DNA of 36,687 bases, from NCBI RefSeq assembly GCF_000829455.1, contig NZ_JXAK01000062.1:1-36687 (forward strand), written 5' to 3'. The DNA is from Gordoniibacillus kamchatkensis. Its GTDB lineage: Bacteria > Bacillota > Bacilli > Paenibacillales > NBRC-103111. Shown here piece after piece: positions 7,689-15,958 of this stretch (the stretch's first letter is position 1; each line of letters begins with the position of its first letter). A model generated the notes under the pieces. It searched no databases. It had not been told where the DNA came from and saw only the letters and a list, made by a program, of their open reading frames with translations. Both the position numbers and the translations under genes were made by a program.

Positions 7689-7765
7689 ATCGTAAATCAG
7701 AACGGGACATCGAAACGCGCAAACGATGAGCTCGCCTGCGCAAATATTTGCGGGCTCCGCGCAAA
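7689..7765 (-). promoter_or_regulatory. Promoter P3 with three 21-bp-phased TTTGCGC operators
   Basis: Minus-strand TTTGCGC at 7759-7765, 7738-7744 and 7717-7723 (period 21), then 22 bp to TACGAT (-10, 7689-7694). An inverted CCGCAAA lies between the distal and middle copies, and CGCAAATATTTGCG forms a second dyad. It drives the 30-residue ORF and the four-helix protein. Confidence 0.82.
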
Positions 7766-8341
7766 TTGTAAGGCAGCGGGCTGAGGTGATCGTCGCGCAA
7801 AACTCCCATCGGGGGCATCCCCGAGGATGAGCGGCCTCCGAGTTTCTTTGACCGGGTGAGCGCAAGAAGCCTGACCGTATAAATGAAGAAACAGCGCCCA
7901 GATTCTCTAATCAAAGAATCTGAAGACGCTGTTTCAGGACGTATTGGAGAAAACTGGCCGGTAGAGACCTCGGGGTCGCTATTACCGTCATTTGTTCTAA
8001 CAGCAGCGCACATTAGGGCGCTATTCGCCGGTTTTGCTTTTTTGGGCGCTATTAGCGTATGAGCATGCGCAATTTAACGAATTGTTTCTATTCCTGAGCC
8101 AGCGCGTGCTGTTCACCTCTCGCTGCGGGCAAACGGTTATGATCAGCCGCCTCCATGCCGCAAGGCAACGTCGCTCTGCCCCGCTCTCCCGCAATGCGGA
8201 CTTCCGGAAACAGGGACTGTGCCACAAGTTGCGTCGGAATTTGAACGGAGTGCCGCGCAATCGGCCATCCAAGCACGACATCCGCCGGATAATCGGCGGA
8301 CCGGCCGGCTGCTAGCCTGGCGGGCGGGCCTGTGACTCCGG
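7766..8341. other. Gene-free gap with a long hairpin and short direct repeats
   Basis: No convincing gene is seen; small ORFs on both strands at 8021-8315 have no ribosome site or recognisable content. An imperfect hairpin lies at 7888-7935 (GAAACAGCG/CGCTGTTTC outer arms, CAGATTCT/AGAATCTG inner arms, 8-base loop). On the minus strand it is followed by TTCATTTAT, so it may end the kinase-regulator transcript after a long 3' tail. Three copies of a GGGCGCTATT-like motif occur at 7974-7987, 8015-8030 and 8044-8057. Confidence 0.5.
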
Positions 8342-8989
8342 CTAATATAAATCTTCCGTCGGCAGTATCCCCAAGCTTTTCGCTTTTTTGATGACCTCCA
8401 CCCGCGAGCTGACGTGCAGCTTCTGGAAAATTTCCGTCAAGCTGTATTCCAGGGAGCGTTGGCTGATCATGAGCGTTTTCGAAATCTCTTTGTTGCTTTT
8501 CCCTTTCGCCAGTTCCCGCAGCAGCTTGTCTTCCTCCGGAGTGATGACCGTCTTCTCGCTTTCCGTTTCCCCGTGCACGACAATCTCCTGGCGCCGCAGC
8601 TGTTTGAGCAGCTGCATCGGGACAATGGCCTCTTTCCGCGCGGCGCAGCGTATCGCCTGGATGAGCTGCTCGCGCGTCGACGTTTTGGCAATGAAGCCGG
8701 AAACGCCCGATTCCATGAGCAGATTGAAATGCGGCGCGATTTCGAACCCGGAATAAATGAGAATGACGGCATCAGGCACGTAGTCGAGTATTTTGCGCGT
8801 CAGGTCGGCGCCGTTCATATTCGGCATGTACAAGTCCAGCAGCATGACGTCGAACTTTTTCAGCCGCACCAAATCGGGCACATAATAGACGTCCGTCTCG
8901 ATCGTTACGTTCATATCCGGTTCGGCTTCGATCAGCATTTTGGTGCCCTCGACGACAGACCGATGATCGTCAACCAATAAGATTTCCAT
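8342..8989 (-). CDS. ComA-like response regulator (NarL/LuxR family)
   Basis: A 215-residue regulator with a receiver domain (acidic pair D7-D8, phospho-acceptor D52 in LLDLYMP, Lys in AKTS) and a C-terminal LuxR-type helix-turn-helix (about 148-210). The N-terminus VDDHRSVVEGTK and the C-terminal SQRSLEYSLTEIFQKLHVSS followed by an AKS-G-L tail closely match Bacillus ComA as I remember it. I place the start at ATG 8989, six bases after AAAGGTG; a GTG at 8998 overlaps that site. It overlaps the kinase gene by about 20 bp. DNA sites near four local promoters resemble ComA boxes, so this protein probably activates P1-P4. ComA itself controls competence and surfactin in response to a pheromone; the role here need not be the same. 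Confidence 0.9.
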   Translation of the reverse strand: MEILLVDDHRSVVEGTKMLIEAEPDMNVTIETDVYYVPDLVRLKKFDVMLLDLYMPNMNGADLTRKILDYVPDAVILIYSGFEIAPHFNLLMESGVSGFIAKTSTREQLIQAIRCAARKEAIVPMQLLKQLRRQEIVVHGETESEKTVITPEEDKLLRELAKGKSNKEISKTLMISQRSLEYSLTEIFQKLHVSSRVEVIKKAKSLGILPTEDLY

Positions 8990-11426
8990 AGCGTTCACCT
9001 TTAAGCTGCGTATTTGTGGGGATGTAAATATTCACATGAAACCCTTGCTTCGGAGCCGATTTCAATTCCACTTCGCCTTCCAGGCTGAAAACCCTCTTTT
9101 CGATGCCGGCAATGCCCATATGCTGAAACGACCCTTCGAAAGCGGACAAATCCATGCCGACCCCGTCGTCAGAATAAGAAAAATGCAAGCGGCCGTTGTC
9201 GCCCGTCAGCGCCATCGTCACCTTCGATGCCTGGGAGTGCTTGTTGGCGTTGTTAATAAGCTCCTGAACGATACGGTACACCCCGAGAATCTGCTCCTCG
9301 TGCAGCGGATAGTCCAGCTTCTCCGCGGAAAACTCGATCTCATAATTGGAAAACATGCGCGCATACGAGAACAGGCTTTTCAATGACTCGACCAGCCCCA
9401 TTTTCAACAGGAAAGGAGGACGCAGCTCGTTGCACGTAATGCGGATCTGATGAATGGCGTCCAGCAGCCCCTCTTCGATTTGTTTGAGCTCGCGCTGAGC
9501 TTCCTTGTCAAAGGCGGCGGTGGAACGCAGCGACTCCAGCTTGCGATACCAGATAATCAGATCCTGCAGCACCGAATCGTGCAAGTCGCTGGACAAGGAC
9601 GCCCGCTCCTTCTCCGACAGCTGGAACAGCAGTCTCAGCATCCATTTGGGCGTTTCCTTGTTCGTGACCATGTCTTCCATGCGCTTCATCAGATCTTCCA
9701 GCAAGTGAAGATTGTCATACAGAATCGTCACATAATGGACGGCCGTTTCAAGCCATTCTTCCTCGATCCCCAGCATGGCGTGGTCCATGGCGATCCGCAA
9801 GTAGACGGGCTGCTGCTTCTCGCCGATTTTGACCCAAATATCGCTCATGTCCATGATCGCCTGTTCCCGCCCTCTCGGCACCTCTTCGATGGATACGCGG
9901 GTCGCTTGCAGCACGGCCTTGACCTCTTCAAGCAGGCGATTTTCCAGCTCCGACACTTTCATCACGTTGGCAAGGTCGTTGGAGAAGCGGTTCAAGCTTT
10001 GCTGCAGAACCTTATATCGTTCTTCCCTGCGGATGAGCTCCCGCTCTTCTCTTTTCCGCGCCGTAATGTCCTTCACAATGCCGTGGATGCCGTTCAATTC
10101 GCCGGAGAGGAAGATAGGAACGAACGTAATCGTTACGATTTTCTCGCCATGCGCGGACCCCACGATGCGGCATTCGATATCTGTCGACTCTTGCCGCTGA
10201 ATGACGTGGAAAAGCGCCCCATAGACCGACGCATGATCTTCGTCCATAATGAGTCCCATAAAACAACGGTCATGCAGCTTGTCGAACTGGATGCCGGTTA
10301 TCGTTTCGAAAGAACGGTTGGCATTGACAAAATAAAACCCGCTCAATTCGAGAGAAAAGACGCCGTCCAAATTGTTCTCGAACAAAGACTTGTACCTTTG
10401 CTCGCTTTCTTCGAGCGCCAGCTCGGAGCGCTTCTTCTCGGTGACGTCCATCATAATGCCGTCGATTCGTTCGACCTCTCCGGCAAGATCCAGATAAGGG
10501 TGAATCGTCATTTTGATCCATTTCGTTTCCTCGCCGTGCAGCAATCGAAACGTTTTGACAACGGATATTCCCATATCGAGCTGATGTTTCACTTCGTGCA
10601 TGAGAGCGGCATCATCTTCCGGGTGCATATGCGTGTGCATGCGAATCGGGCTGGCCACGATGTCTTGTTTGGACAATCCGAATATTTTCTCGATGCTGGC
10701 CGAACAATAGGTCATCCGGGTGAAATCTTTGTCTGTCGAGATGACTGCGGCATTGACGTTATCCAAAATGTTTTCCAGCAGCTGCTCCGCCTTTTTTCGC
10801 TCCGTCACATCCCGGACAACCGCTACAACGTATTTCACATGTCCCTCACTGTCCAAAACCGGCTTGACGCGCGCCTCCGCGTACAACGTGTGGCCTTGCG
10901 CATGAATAACCCGATACTCCAGGCTGACGGGCAGCTTCGATTGCAAAACCTCGACATACGAACCTCGCACCCGATCCCTATCATCCGGATGGATGACATC
11001 GAACGCATCCATGCCCTCGTACTCTTTGGTGCTGAAACCTGTCAACGACTGAATGGAGGGGGATACATATCGAACAATGGCGTCGCTATCGACCAGAACG
11101 ATCGCATCCAGCATATTCTCGGCCATGATGCGGTACTTTTCGTCAAGCTGCCCTTGCGCTTTATCCATGGCCGCTTGCCCCGCGCAATGCTTCAACAGGA
11201 CCGTGAACGCAATCGTTTCGCCGTCGTCGCCACGGATGGGGATCTTTCCATCGGACGTCCAGCTTCCCTTCTGAAGTTCAAAATTACCAATGCCGTCGCC
11301 AAAATGCTCGCGAAACGCATCGTTTACCCAAACGATCCGATCGTCCGGATCGACAATATAGACTGGATCCGGCATCTGCTTAAGCAATTGCTGAGCGCCC
11401 TTCATGATATCCTGAAATCGATTCAT
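8970..11426 (-). CDS. Soluble multi-PAS sensor histidine kinase (HisKA_3, NarL/ComP type)
   Basis: An 818-residue kinase without membrane segments. Four PAS-like domains follow one another (about 10-90, 95-215, 218-340, 345-465), the middle ones ending in the usual VRDVTERKK, MMDVTEKKR and VKDITARKR. A helical region (about 470-600) comes next, then a HisKA_3 dimerisation domain with His616 in DLHDSVLQD and an HATPase domain with N-box ELINNANKH and G1 box DDGVGM (about 753-758). HisKA_3 kinases pair with NarL/ComA-type regulators, and the two genes overlap. Unlike ComP it lacks transmembrane helices, so it must sense something in the cytoplasm, such as redox state, a ligand or an imported molecule. 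Promoter P4 lies upstream. Confidence 0.92.
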   Translation of the reverse strand: MNRFQDIMKGAQQLLKQMPDPVYIVDPDDRIVWVNDAFREHFGDGIGNFELQKGSWTSDGKIPIRGDDGETIAFTVLLKHCAGQAAMDKAQGQLDEKYRIMAENMLDAIVLVDSDAIVRYVSPSIQSLTGFSTKEYEGMDAFDVIHPDDRDRVRGSYVEVLQSKLPVSLEYRVIHAQGHTLYAEARVKPVLDSEGHVKYVVAVVRDVTERKKAEQLLENILDNVNAAVISTDKDFTRMTYCSASIEKIFGLSKQDIVASPIRMHTHMHPEDDAALMHEVKHQLDMGISVVKTFRLLHGEETKWIKMTIHPYLDLAGEVERIDGIMMDVTEKKRSELALEESEQRYKSLFENNLDGVFSLELSGFYFVNANRSFETITGIQFDKLHDRCFMGLIMDEDHASVYGALFHVIQRQESTDIECRIVGSAHGEKIVTITFVPIFLSGELNGIHGIVKDITARKREERELIRREERYKVLQQSLNRFSNDLANVMKVSELENRLLEEVKAVLQATRVSIEEVPRGREQAIMDMSDIWVKIGEKQQPVYLRIAMDHAMLGIEEEWLETAVHYVTILYDNLHLLEDLMKRMEDMVTNKETPKWMLRLLFQLSEKERASLSSDLHDSVLQDLIIWYRKLESLRSTAAFDKEAQRELKQIEEGLLDAIHQIRITCNELRPPFLLKMGLVESLKSLFSYARMFSNYEIEFSAEKLDYPLHEEQILGVYRIVQELINNANKHSQASKVTMALTGDNGRLHFSYSDDGVGMDLSAFEGSFQHMGIAGIEKRVFSLEGEVELKSAPKQGFHVNIYIPTNTQLKGERYGNLIG

Positions 11427-11484
11427 ACTGTTCGTGTGCTCCTTGCGGAAGGATGGCCGAGCCTGATTTCGTTAACTAATGATC

Positions 11485-11539
11485 ATTATAATGGATCCCG
11501 CAAGGTGCAGCGCGCAAAAAAATAGCGTACGTCCGCAAT
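11485..11539 (-). promoter_or_regulatory. Promoter P4 of the kinase-regulator operon, with phased TTGCGS operators
   Basis: Minus-strand ATTGCGG (11533-11539) and TTTGCGC (11512-11518) are 21 bp apart, and 21 bp separate the latter from TATAAT (-10, 11485-11490). A degenerate inverted element, CGCTA, lies between them. The third upstream copy is lost. The better -10 and fewer operators suggest a basal level of expression plus self-activation. Confidence 0.68.
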
Positions 11540-11575
11540 TTTCGCAGCACTACCTTGCAGCGAAACCCGGCGTTG

Positions 11576-11614
11576 ACAAAAAGAGGGGCTGCCCAATGTT
11601 GGACAGCCCCTCTT
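11576..11614 (-). terminator. Terminator of the sugar-utilisation operon
   Basis: AAGAGGGGCTG (11581-11591) pairs with CAGCCCCTCTT (11604-11614) and the stem extends inward through CCAA/TTGG. The minus-strand T run covers 11576-11580. It lies 49 bp past the stop of the OtnK-like kinase. Confidence 0.9.
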
Positions 11615-11662
11615 CTTCCCTATACCCGCTCCGCCCTCCCAGTCCGGCGGCGCTTTCTACAA

Positions 11663-12958
11663 CTACGATTGCTGCTTGAGATGCTCCAGCGCCTTCGCCA
11701 AAAAGTCCGGCTTCCCGAAGCTTCCGGATTTGAGCACCATCAGCAGCGGCGGATCGGTAAAAGTGATGCACGACGGCAAGCCGGGCTCGATCTCTTGCCA
11801 GAGCCGCATGCCCTTCACGCCGAGCTTCGCGCATACCGCGGCGGACGTGTCGCCGCCGGCGATGACGACCCGGCTCAGCCCCGTCACCTGCAGCACGCGG
11901 CCGGTGATCTCCGCCACCGCCCCGGATACGAGCCGGGATACTTCGACATTGGATAAGCCTAGCGCAGCGCCCGCCTGTTTCGTCCGGTCCACCGCTTCCT
12001 GCCTATTAGGCGTATGCAGCGCAACATCCGAGCCGGAAGCGATCCGTATTGAGCATGCCGTAGCCAATTTCCGTATCTCCGCTTCGCGGCTTTGCGCGTC
12101 TAACAGCAGCAGCGAATCGATCTCGATGGACGGAATCCCGCTTTTCTCCAGAACCTTAAGCTGCTCCGCCGTTTGCGGCATCAGGCTGCCGGCTACGCAC
12201 AACACGCCCATTCCGAGCAGCGGGGCGACGGGAAACGCCCCGACTTCCTGCTCCCCAACGCGCCGCTCGAGCGCCGACAATTCTTCCGCCAGCGCGGAGC
12301 TGCCGCACAGCACGCGAATGCCTTCTACGGCTTTGGCAATGGTGGCGAGTGACGGCTGGTCGACGACGTCCACAATGACGTAACCCACCCCGCTGCGCTT
12401 CATGCCGTCCAGCTCCTCAGCCAGCCGGCCGGCCCCTTGCGATACGATCCGGTGAGCGATCGTAGCCACGCGGCGCTTCGTCTGGGCTTGCAAAATGCCC
12501 GCCAGGTCCGAGCGCGTCATCGGGTGAACGGGGTCGTTCCGGAATTCGGAATGCTCCAGCTTGTTGCCATGCACATAATGGATGCCGTCCACAGTCGTTC
12601 TGCCGTTTTTGGGAAAACCGAGCACGACGACGGCAAAGCTTTCGCCAAGCGCATCCAGCATGGCGTCGAATTCCGCGCCGATGTTGCCTCGAAACACCGA
12701 GCACGTTTTGTTGTAAAAGCGGGAGCACCCCGCGGCCCGCAACTGCAACGTCGCTTCGAACACTTTCCGATACGCCTTTTCCGGCCCGTCAAAGCGGGAA
12801 TCCGTATCCAAAATGACGGCATCCGGCTTCTTTCCGCCGCCCAGCGCGAGCGGAGCGCCCGCGGCAAAGCTGTACACATGCGTATTAAAGCCGTGCTTCG
12901 CAAACATGATGCCGATATCGTTGGCACCGGTAATGTCGTCGGCTGCGACTCCGATCAT
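11663..12958 (-). CDS. Four-carbon acid sugar kinase family protein (DUF1537, OtnK/DtnK-like)
   Basis: A 431-residue kinase starting MIGVAADDITGAND, the typical N-terminal substrate motif of this family. The C-terminal nucleotide domain has VVIAGGDTSAAVC. Characterised members phosphorylate 3-oxo-tetronates, threonate or erythronate. The ATG at 12958 has AGGAGG eight bases upstream and overlaps the aldolase stop as ATGA, so the earlier in-frame start at 13072 is rejected. Last gene of the operon. Its pairing with an OtnC-like aldolase matches known kinase-decarboxylase/aldolase pairs, but the dehydrogenase of those pathways is not in the window, so the true substrate is open. Confidence 0.9.
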   Translation of the reverse strand: MIGVAADDITGANDIGIMFAKHGFNTHVYSFAAGAPLALGGGKKPDAVILDTDSRFDGPEKAYRKVFEATLQLRAAGCSRFYNKTCSVFRGNIGAEFDAMLDALGESFAVVVLGFPKNGRTTVDGIHYVHGNKLEHSEFRNDPVHPMTRSDLAGILQAQTKRRVATIAHRIVSQGAGRLAEELDGMKRSGVGYVIVDVVDQPSLATIAKAVEGIRVLCGSSALAEELSALERRVGEQEVGAFPVAPLLGMGVLCVAGSLMPQTAEQLKVLEKSGIPSIEIDSLLLLDAQSREAEIRKLATACSIRIASGSDVALHTPNRQEAVDRTKQAGAALGLSNVEVSRLVSGAVAEITGRVLQVTGLSRVVIAGGDTSAAVCAKLGVKGMRLWQEIEPGLPSCITFTDPPLLMVLKSGSFGKPDFLAKALEHLKQQS

Positions 12959-13614
12959 GACCAATTCCTCCTCGGCTTGTAGCCGGAGTTCAGCAGAAAG
13001 TCCTCCACCGTGCCGGGGGAAAGCGCCCGCAAAGGGATGCCGGCCTGTCTCGACTCGACCAGCATCCGGCAAGCCATTTCCAACGTTTGCAAAGCCATTC
13101 TCGCTTCTTTGACCGAAATGTCATACACAAGCACGCCGTGGTTTTCCAGAAGGAGAATGTTCGCCTGCCGTGCCTTGGCTCTGACGGCCGCACCAAGCGC
13201 CTCGCTGCCCGGATGGCAGTAGGAAACCCGCTCCACTCTCTCCAAATAATACATCGTCTCGACAAACCAATCGGCCGGGACGTCCAAGCCGGAGCAGGCG
13301 ACCATGGTGGAGTAAAAGGGCGAAGCGTGCAGCACGGCACCGATCTCCTCCCTTTCCTCATAGACGGCGCGGTGCATGGGGGTTTCCTTGGACGGCTTTT
13401 TGCCCGGGGCGCCGACATACGTCCCGTCCCGGCCGCATTCCACAAAATCGTCGTCGCCAAGCTCCCCCATATATGTCCCGCTCGCCGTAATGAGGTAGCC
13501 GCCGGTGCCGACACGGGCGCTGATATTGCCGGCATTCCCCCAGGCCAGGCCGTACTGCATCATGAATTGCCCGGTTGCCTGCAGCTCCCGGCGCACATCG
13601 ATTGAGTCCGACAT
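12955..13614 (-). CDS. Class II aldolase/adducin family protein (OtnC/fuculose-aldolase-like)
   Basis: A 219-residue protein of the zinc-dependent class II aldolase/epimerase fold. The glycine-rich GNAGNISAR phosphate loop (27-35), a candidate catalytic Glu77 in KPSKET, His96 and His159 in ENHG are present. In the family the zinc is usually held by an HxH pair plus the later His. Here the segment is HASPFYS, so the second His of the pair is Ser98. His134 in YCHPGS is a possible substitute ligand. Known relatives decarboxylate 3-oxo-tetronate 4-phosphate or cleave ketose 1-phosphates. It lies between the GH100-like gene and the kinase and is coupled to the latter. Confidence 0.85.
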   Translation of the reverse strand: MSDSIDVRRELQATGQFMMQYGLAWGNAGNISARVGTGGYLITASGTYMGELGDDDFVECGRDGTYVGAPGKKPSKETPMHRAVYEEREEIGAVLHASPFYSTMVACSGLDVPADWFVETMYYLERVERVSYCHPGSEALGAAVRAKARQANILLLENHGVLVYDISVKEARMALQTLEMACRMLVESRQAGIPLRALSPGTVEDFLLNSGYKPRRNWS

Positions 13615-13628
13615 CGCAAATCCTCCCG

Positions 13629-14942
13629 TTACCCGATCTCCCAGCCGTTAGCGGCGTTAAATACACTCACTTCCCCGCGCTTCACGCAATCGTGGGCAAA
13701 AATGTACATCGCCGCCGACCACGACTGTCCGCCGTAGCCCATCGGCCTCCCGGACAGCCCGTGAAACCATTCGTTGAATTCCCATTCGGCCTTCTTGCCG
13801 AGCCGGTTCATTTGCGCCAGCTTATCCAGCTGGAAGGCGGCCTCTTTCAGGCGGCCGGCCTTCACCAGAGCGGCAACGTAGAAGCCGCCGATGAACGGCC
13901 ACGCCCCTCCGTTATGATAATGGTGAGGCTGGTTCAGATTGCGCACCCTGTAGTAGTCCTGCCAATCTTTCTCGCCCGGATTGATCGGAGGGTACAGCGC
14001 CTTCACCGGGAACGGCTCATTGAGTCCCGTTCCTTCGATATAATCGAGAATCTTATCGGCTTTGCGGCGATCGGCCACATCGAACACGATCGCGAGCAAG
14101 TTGCCGAGCGTATCGAAGCGGTCGGCGTAATCGCGGAAGCCCATATAGGGCAAGTAAAACGGGCGTTCGACCAGCTCCGTGCCCACCCGTTTGAGCGGAT
14201 ACAGCCATTCTTTGCGCTCGTTGGCGACCCAATCCAGATCGAGCGGCTCCTCCGGCCCAACCCAGAGGAGCACGTTGATTTTGCGGTGCACGTCTTCCGC
14301 TGCGCGGACGTAGGTTTCCGCATTCAGCCCCAGTGCCTCGGCCATCTCCCCCATGCACTTCCAGGCGGCATAATACAACACATTGTCGAACAGCACGTTG
14401 TACCGGTTGGCGAACAAGTCGGCCCAGTCCATCGCTTCGTGCACTTCCAGCAGCCCGCACTCGTTGGAATCCTGGTAGCGGAGCCACAGGAGCGCCTTCT
14501 CCAGGCTTGGCCAAGCCGCAGACAAGCTCGCCTTGTCGCCTTTCACCATATAGTCGTAGTACTGTCCGATAATGTACCAGAGGTTGCCGTCGACGCATCC
14601 CGCATGGATCGTATCCTCAATGGCGACGCCCGTCTTGCCCGCGACCTCCAGCTTGCCGCCATGGGCGATAAGGGCCGGATCGGCCACGTCGGTAAAACCG
14701 ACATTGTGCGGGATTTTGCCAAGCTCGCTTTGAAAGCTGCGCAGCGTATGCAGCGAGCGCTGATGGATCCGCTTGCCCTCCTCATCCGCGCACAGCAGCA
14801 GCCCCAAGCCGCAAATCATGCTGTCGCGGGCCCACACTTGCTGATAAGCCTGATTGGAGCCAAGCAGGCCAAGCTCCCCCCCGTTCCCGATCAATATCGC
14901 TTCCGCACGCTTTCTTGCTTCCGTAATCAAATCGGCGCTCAT
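13629..14942 (-). CDS. GH100-like (alpha/alpha)6-barrel glycosidase
   Basis: A 437-residue protein without a signal peptide, so it is cytoplasmic. YQQVWARD (Asp40) resembles the catalytic Asp region of neutral/alkaline invertases, and the late EWEFNEWFHG...GQSWSAAMY segment (about 386-413) resembles the second acidic motif of GH100. PHHYHNGGAWPF is another barrel-lining motif. Automatic tools may call such proteins amylo-alpha-1,6-glucosidase. The ATG at 14942 has GGGGAG six bases upstream; an in-frame ATG at 14984 does not. In this operon it probably hydrolyses an imported disaccharide or glycoside. The substrate cannot be read from the sequence. Confidence 0.75.
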   Translation of the reverse strand: MSADLITEARKRAEAILIGNGGELGLLGSNQAYQQVWARDSMICGLGLLLCADEEGKRIHQRSLHTLRSFQSELGKIPHNVGFTDVADPALIAHGGKLEVAGKTGVAIEDTIHAGCVDGNLWYIIGQYYDYMVKGDKASLSAAWPSLEKALLWLRYQDSNECGLLEVHEAMDWADLFANRYNVLFDNVLYYAAWKCMGEMAEALGLNAETYVRAAEDVHRKINVLLWVGPEEPLDLDWVANERKEWLYPLKRVGTELVERPFYLPYMGFRDYADRFDTLGNLLAIVFDVADRRKADKILDYIEGTGLNEPFPVKALYPPINPGEKDWQDYYRVRNLNQPHHYHNGGAWPFIGGFYVAALVKAGRLKEAAFQLDKLAQMNRLGKKAEWEFNEWFHGLSGRPMGYGGQSWSAAMYIFAHDCVKRGEVSVFNAANGWEIG

Positions 14943-14990
14943 CGGTTTCTCCCCTTCGCTCGAAATCATGGAGCTTCCCAACAACGATGC

Positions 14991-15911
14991 TTACAAACGG
15001 TAATCCGCAGCTCTGCCGCGGCTGCCAAGGAAGTTGCTGATTTTCTCGTTCACAGTCGCTTGGACGGCACTGCGGCCTTTTTCCAAATGTTCGGCGGGCA
15101 AGCTTCTGCATTCGGCGTCAGTGAGACGCTCCTCACGCCTGAGCGCCTGCAGCAGCGACAATTCCAAATCCGTTGCAATATTCACTTTGCTCACGCCCCC
15201 GCCCGGCAGGCGAATCGCTTGCAGCATCATTTCCGCTGGAACCCCCGATCCTCCGTGAAGCACCAGATGAACCGGAGTCAGCTTGCGGATAGCCGTCAGG
15301 CGGGCAAAGTCGATTTTCGGCTGCCGCACCATATAGACGCCGTGAGCGGTTCCGCACGAAACGGCCAAAGCGTCGACGCCGGTTTCCCGCACGAAGCGCT
15401 CCGCCTCCAACGGGTCCGTATACAATTCCTCGTCCTTGTCCGTCTCCACGAAGTCGGTTGTGCCGATCATGCCGAGCTCCGCTTCTACGGAAACCCCTTT
15501 GGCCCGGGCATAGTCGGCCGCCTCTTTGGAAATGCGGATGTTATTTTCCAGCGTATGTTCGGACGCATCGATCATGACGGACGTAAATCCGGCATCAATC
15601 GCCTCTGCGATTGTACCCAGCTCTTTCGTATGATCAAGATGAAGGACCGCCGGTACGGTAATGCCTTCGGAACGGATGCGGCCATAAAATTCATCCGCGA
15701 ATTCGCCCGGCGTAATGCCGTAGCGTACCAGCTCCTTGTGCGAAATTTGTACGATCAGCGGCGAGTTCGCTTCCTGCGCGGCTCTCAGCACCGGAGCGAT
15801 CATCGGGGTATAGCGCGGGGAAAAAGACCCCAGGGCGAAGCCATGCTTTTCGGCTACTTCTAACGCTTGCTTCAGAGTAATCACGTTGCGGGGCTGTTCC
15901 CGGTTGGACAT
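14991..15911 (-). CDS. Class II ketose-1,6-bisphosphate aldolase (FbaA/GatY-like)
   Basis: A 306-residue TIM-barrel aldolase. Zinc-site and catalytic motifs are in place: HLDH (91-94), EAELG (Glu145), CGTAHG (His190) and LHGGSG (His219). Family members cleave fructose, tagatose or related ketose bisphosphates to dihydroxyacetone phosphate and an aldehyde. The ATG at 15911 follows GAGGAGAG. Its operon partners (isomerase, two sugar kinases) could supply a ketose bisphosphate. The C-terminus GRGRAADYRL is not typical of housekeeping Fba, which suggests a dedicated catabolic role. Confidence 0.92.
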   Translation of the reverse strand: MSNREQPRNVITLKQALEVAEKHGFALGSFSPRYTPMIAPVLRAAQEANSPLIVQISHKELVRYGITPGEFADEFYGRIRSEGITVPAVLHLDHTKELGTIAEAIDAGFTSVMIDASEHTLENNIRISKEAADYARAKGVSVEAELGMIGTTDFVETDKDEELYTDPLEAERFVRETGVDALAVSCGTAHGVYMVRQPKIDFARLTAIRKLTPVHLVLHGGSGVPAEMMLQAIRLPGGGVSKVNIATDLELSLLQALRREERLTDAECRSLPAEHLEKGRSAVQATVNEKISNFLGSRGRAADYRL

Positions 15912-15958
15912 AGCAGGTTCTCTCCTCGTTATATTTCTATCGTGAATAGTTAAGCCAC

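Noticed and set aside
7537-8013. N-terminal extension of the four-helix membrane protein to 8013
   Set aside because: It would cross promoter P3 and the hairpin. The ATG at 7536 has a proper ribosome site and is coupled to a short ORF.
8021-8315. Overlapping small ORFs on both strands
   Set aside because: No ribosome site, no recognisable sequence pattern, biased composition.
8342-11426. A ComX-type pheromone system
   Set aside because: No prenyltransferase (comQ) or membrane ComP is present. The 30-residue ORF is beside a different kind of membrane protein, so pheromone function stays a speculation.
9450-11525. 691-codon plus-strand ORF antisense to the PAS kinase
   Set aside because: The minus strand encodes a complete kinase with all motifs. 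The antisense frame stays open only because of codon bias in GC-rich DNA.
13575-15863. 762-codon plus-strand ORF antisense to the glycosidase and aldolase
   Set aside because: It covers two well-supported minus-strand genes, has no ribosome site and shows no domain.
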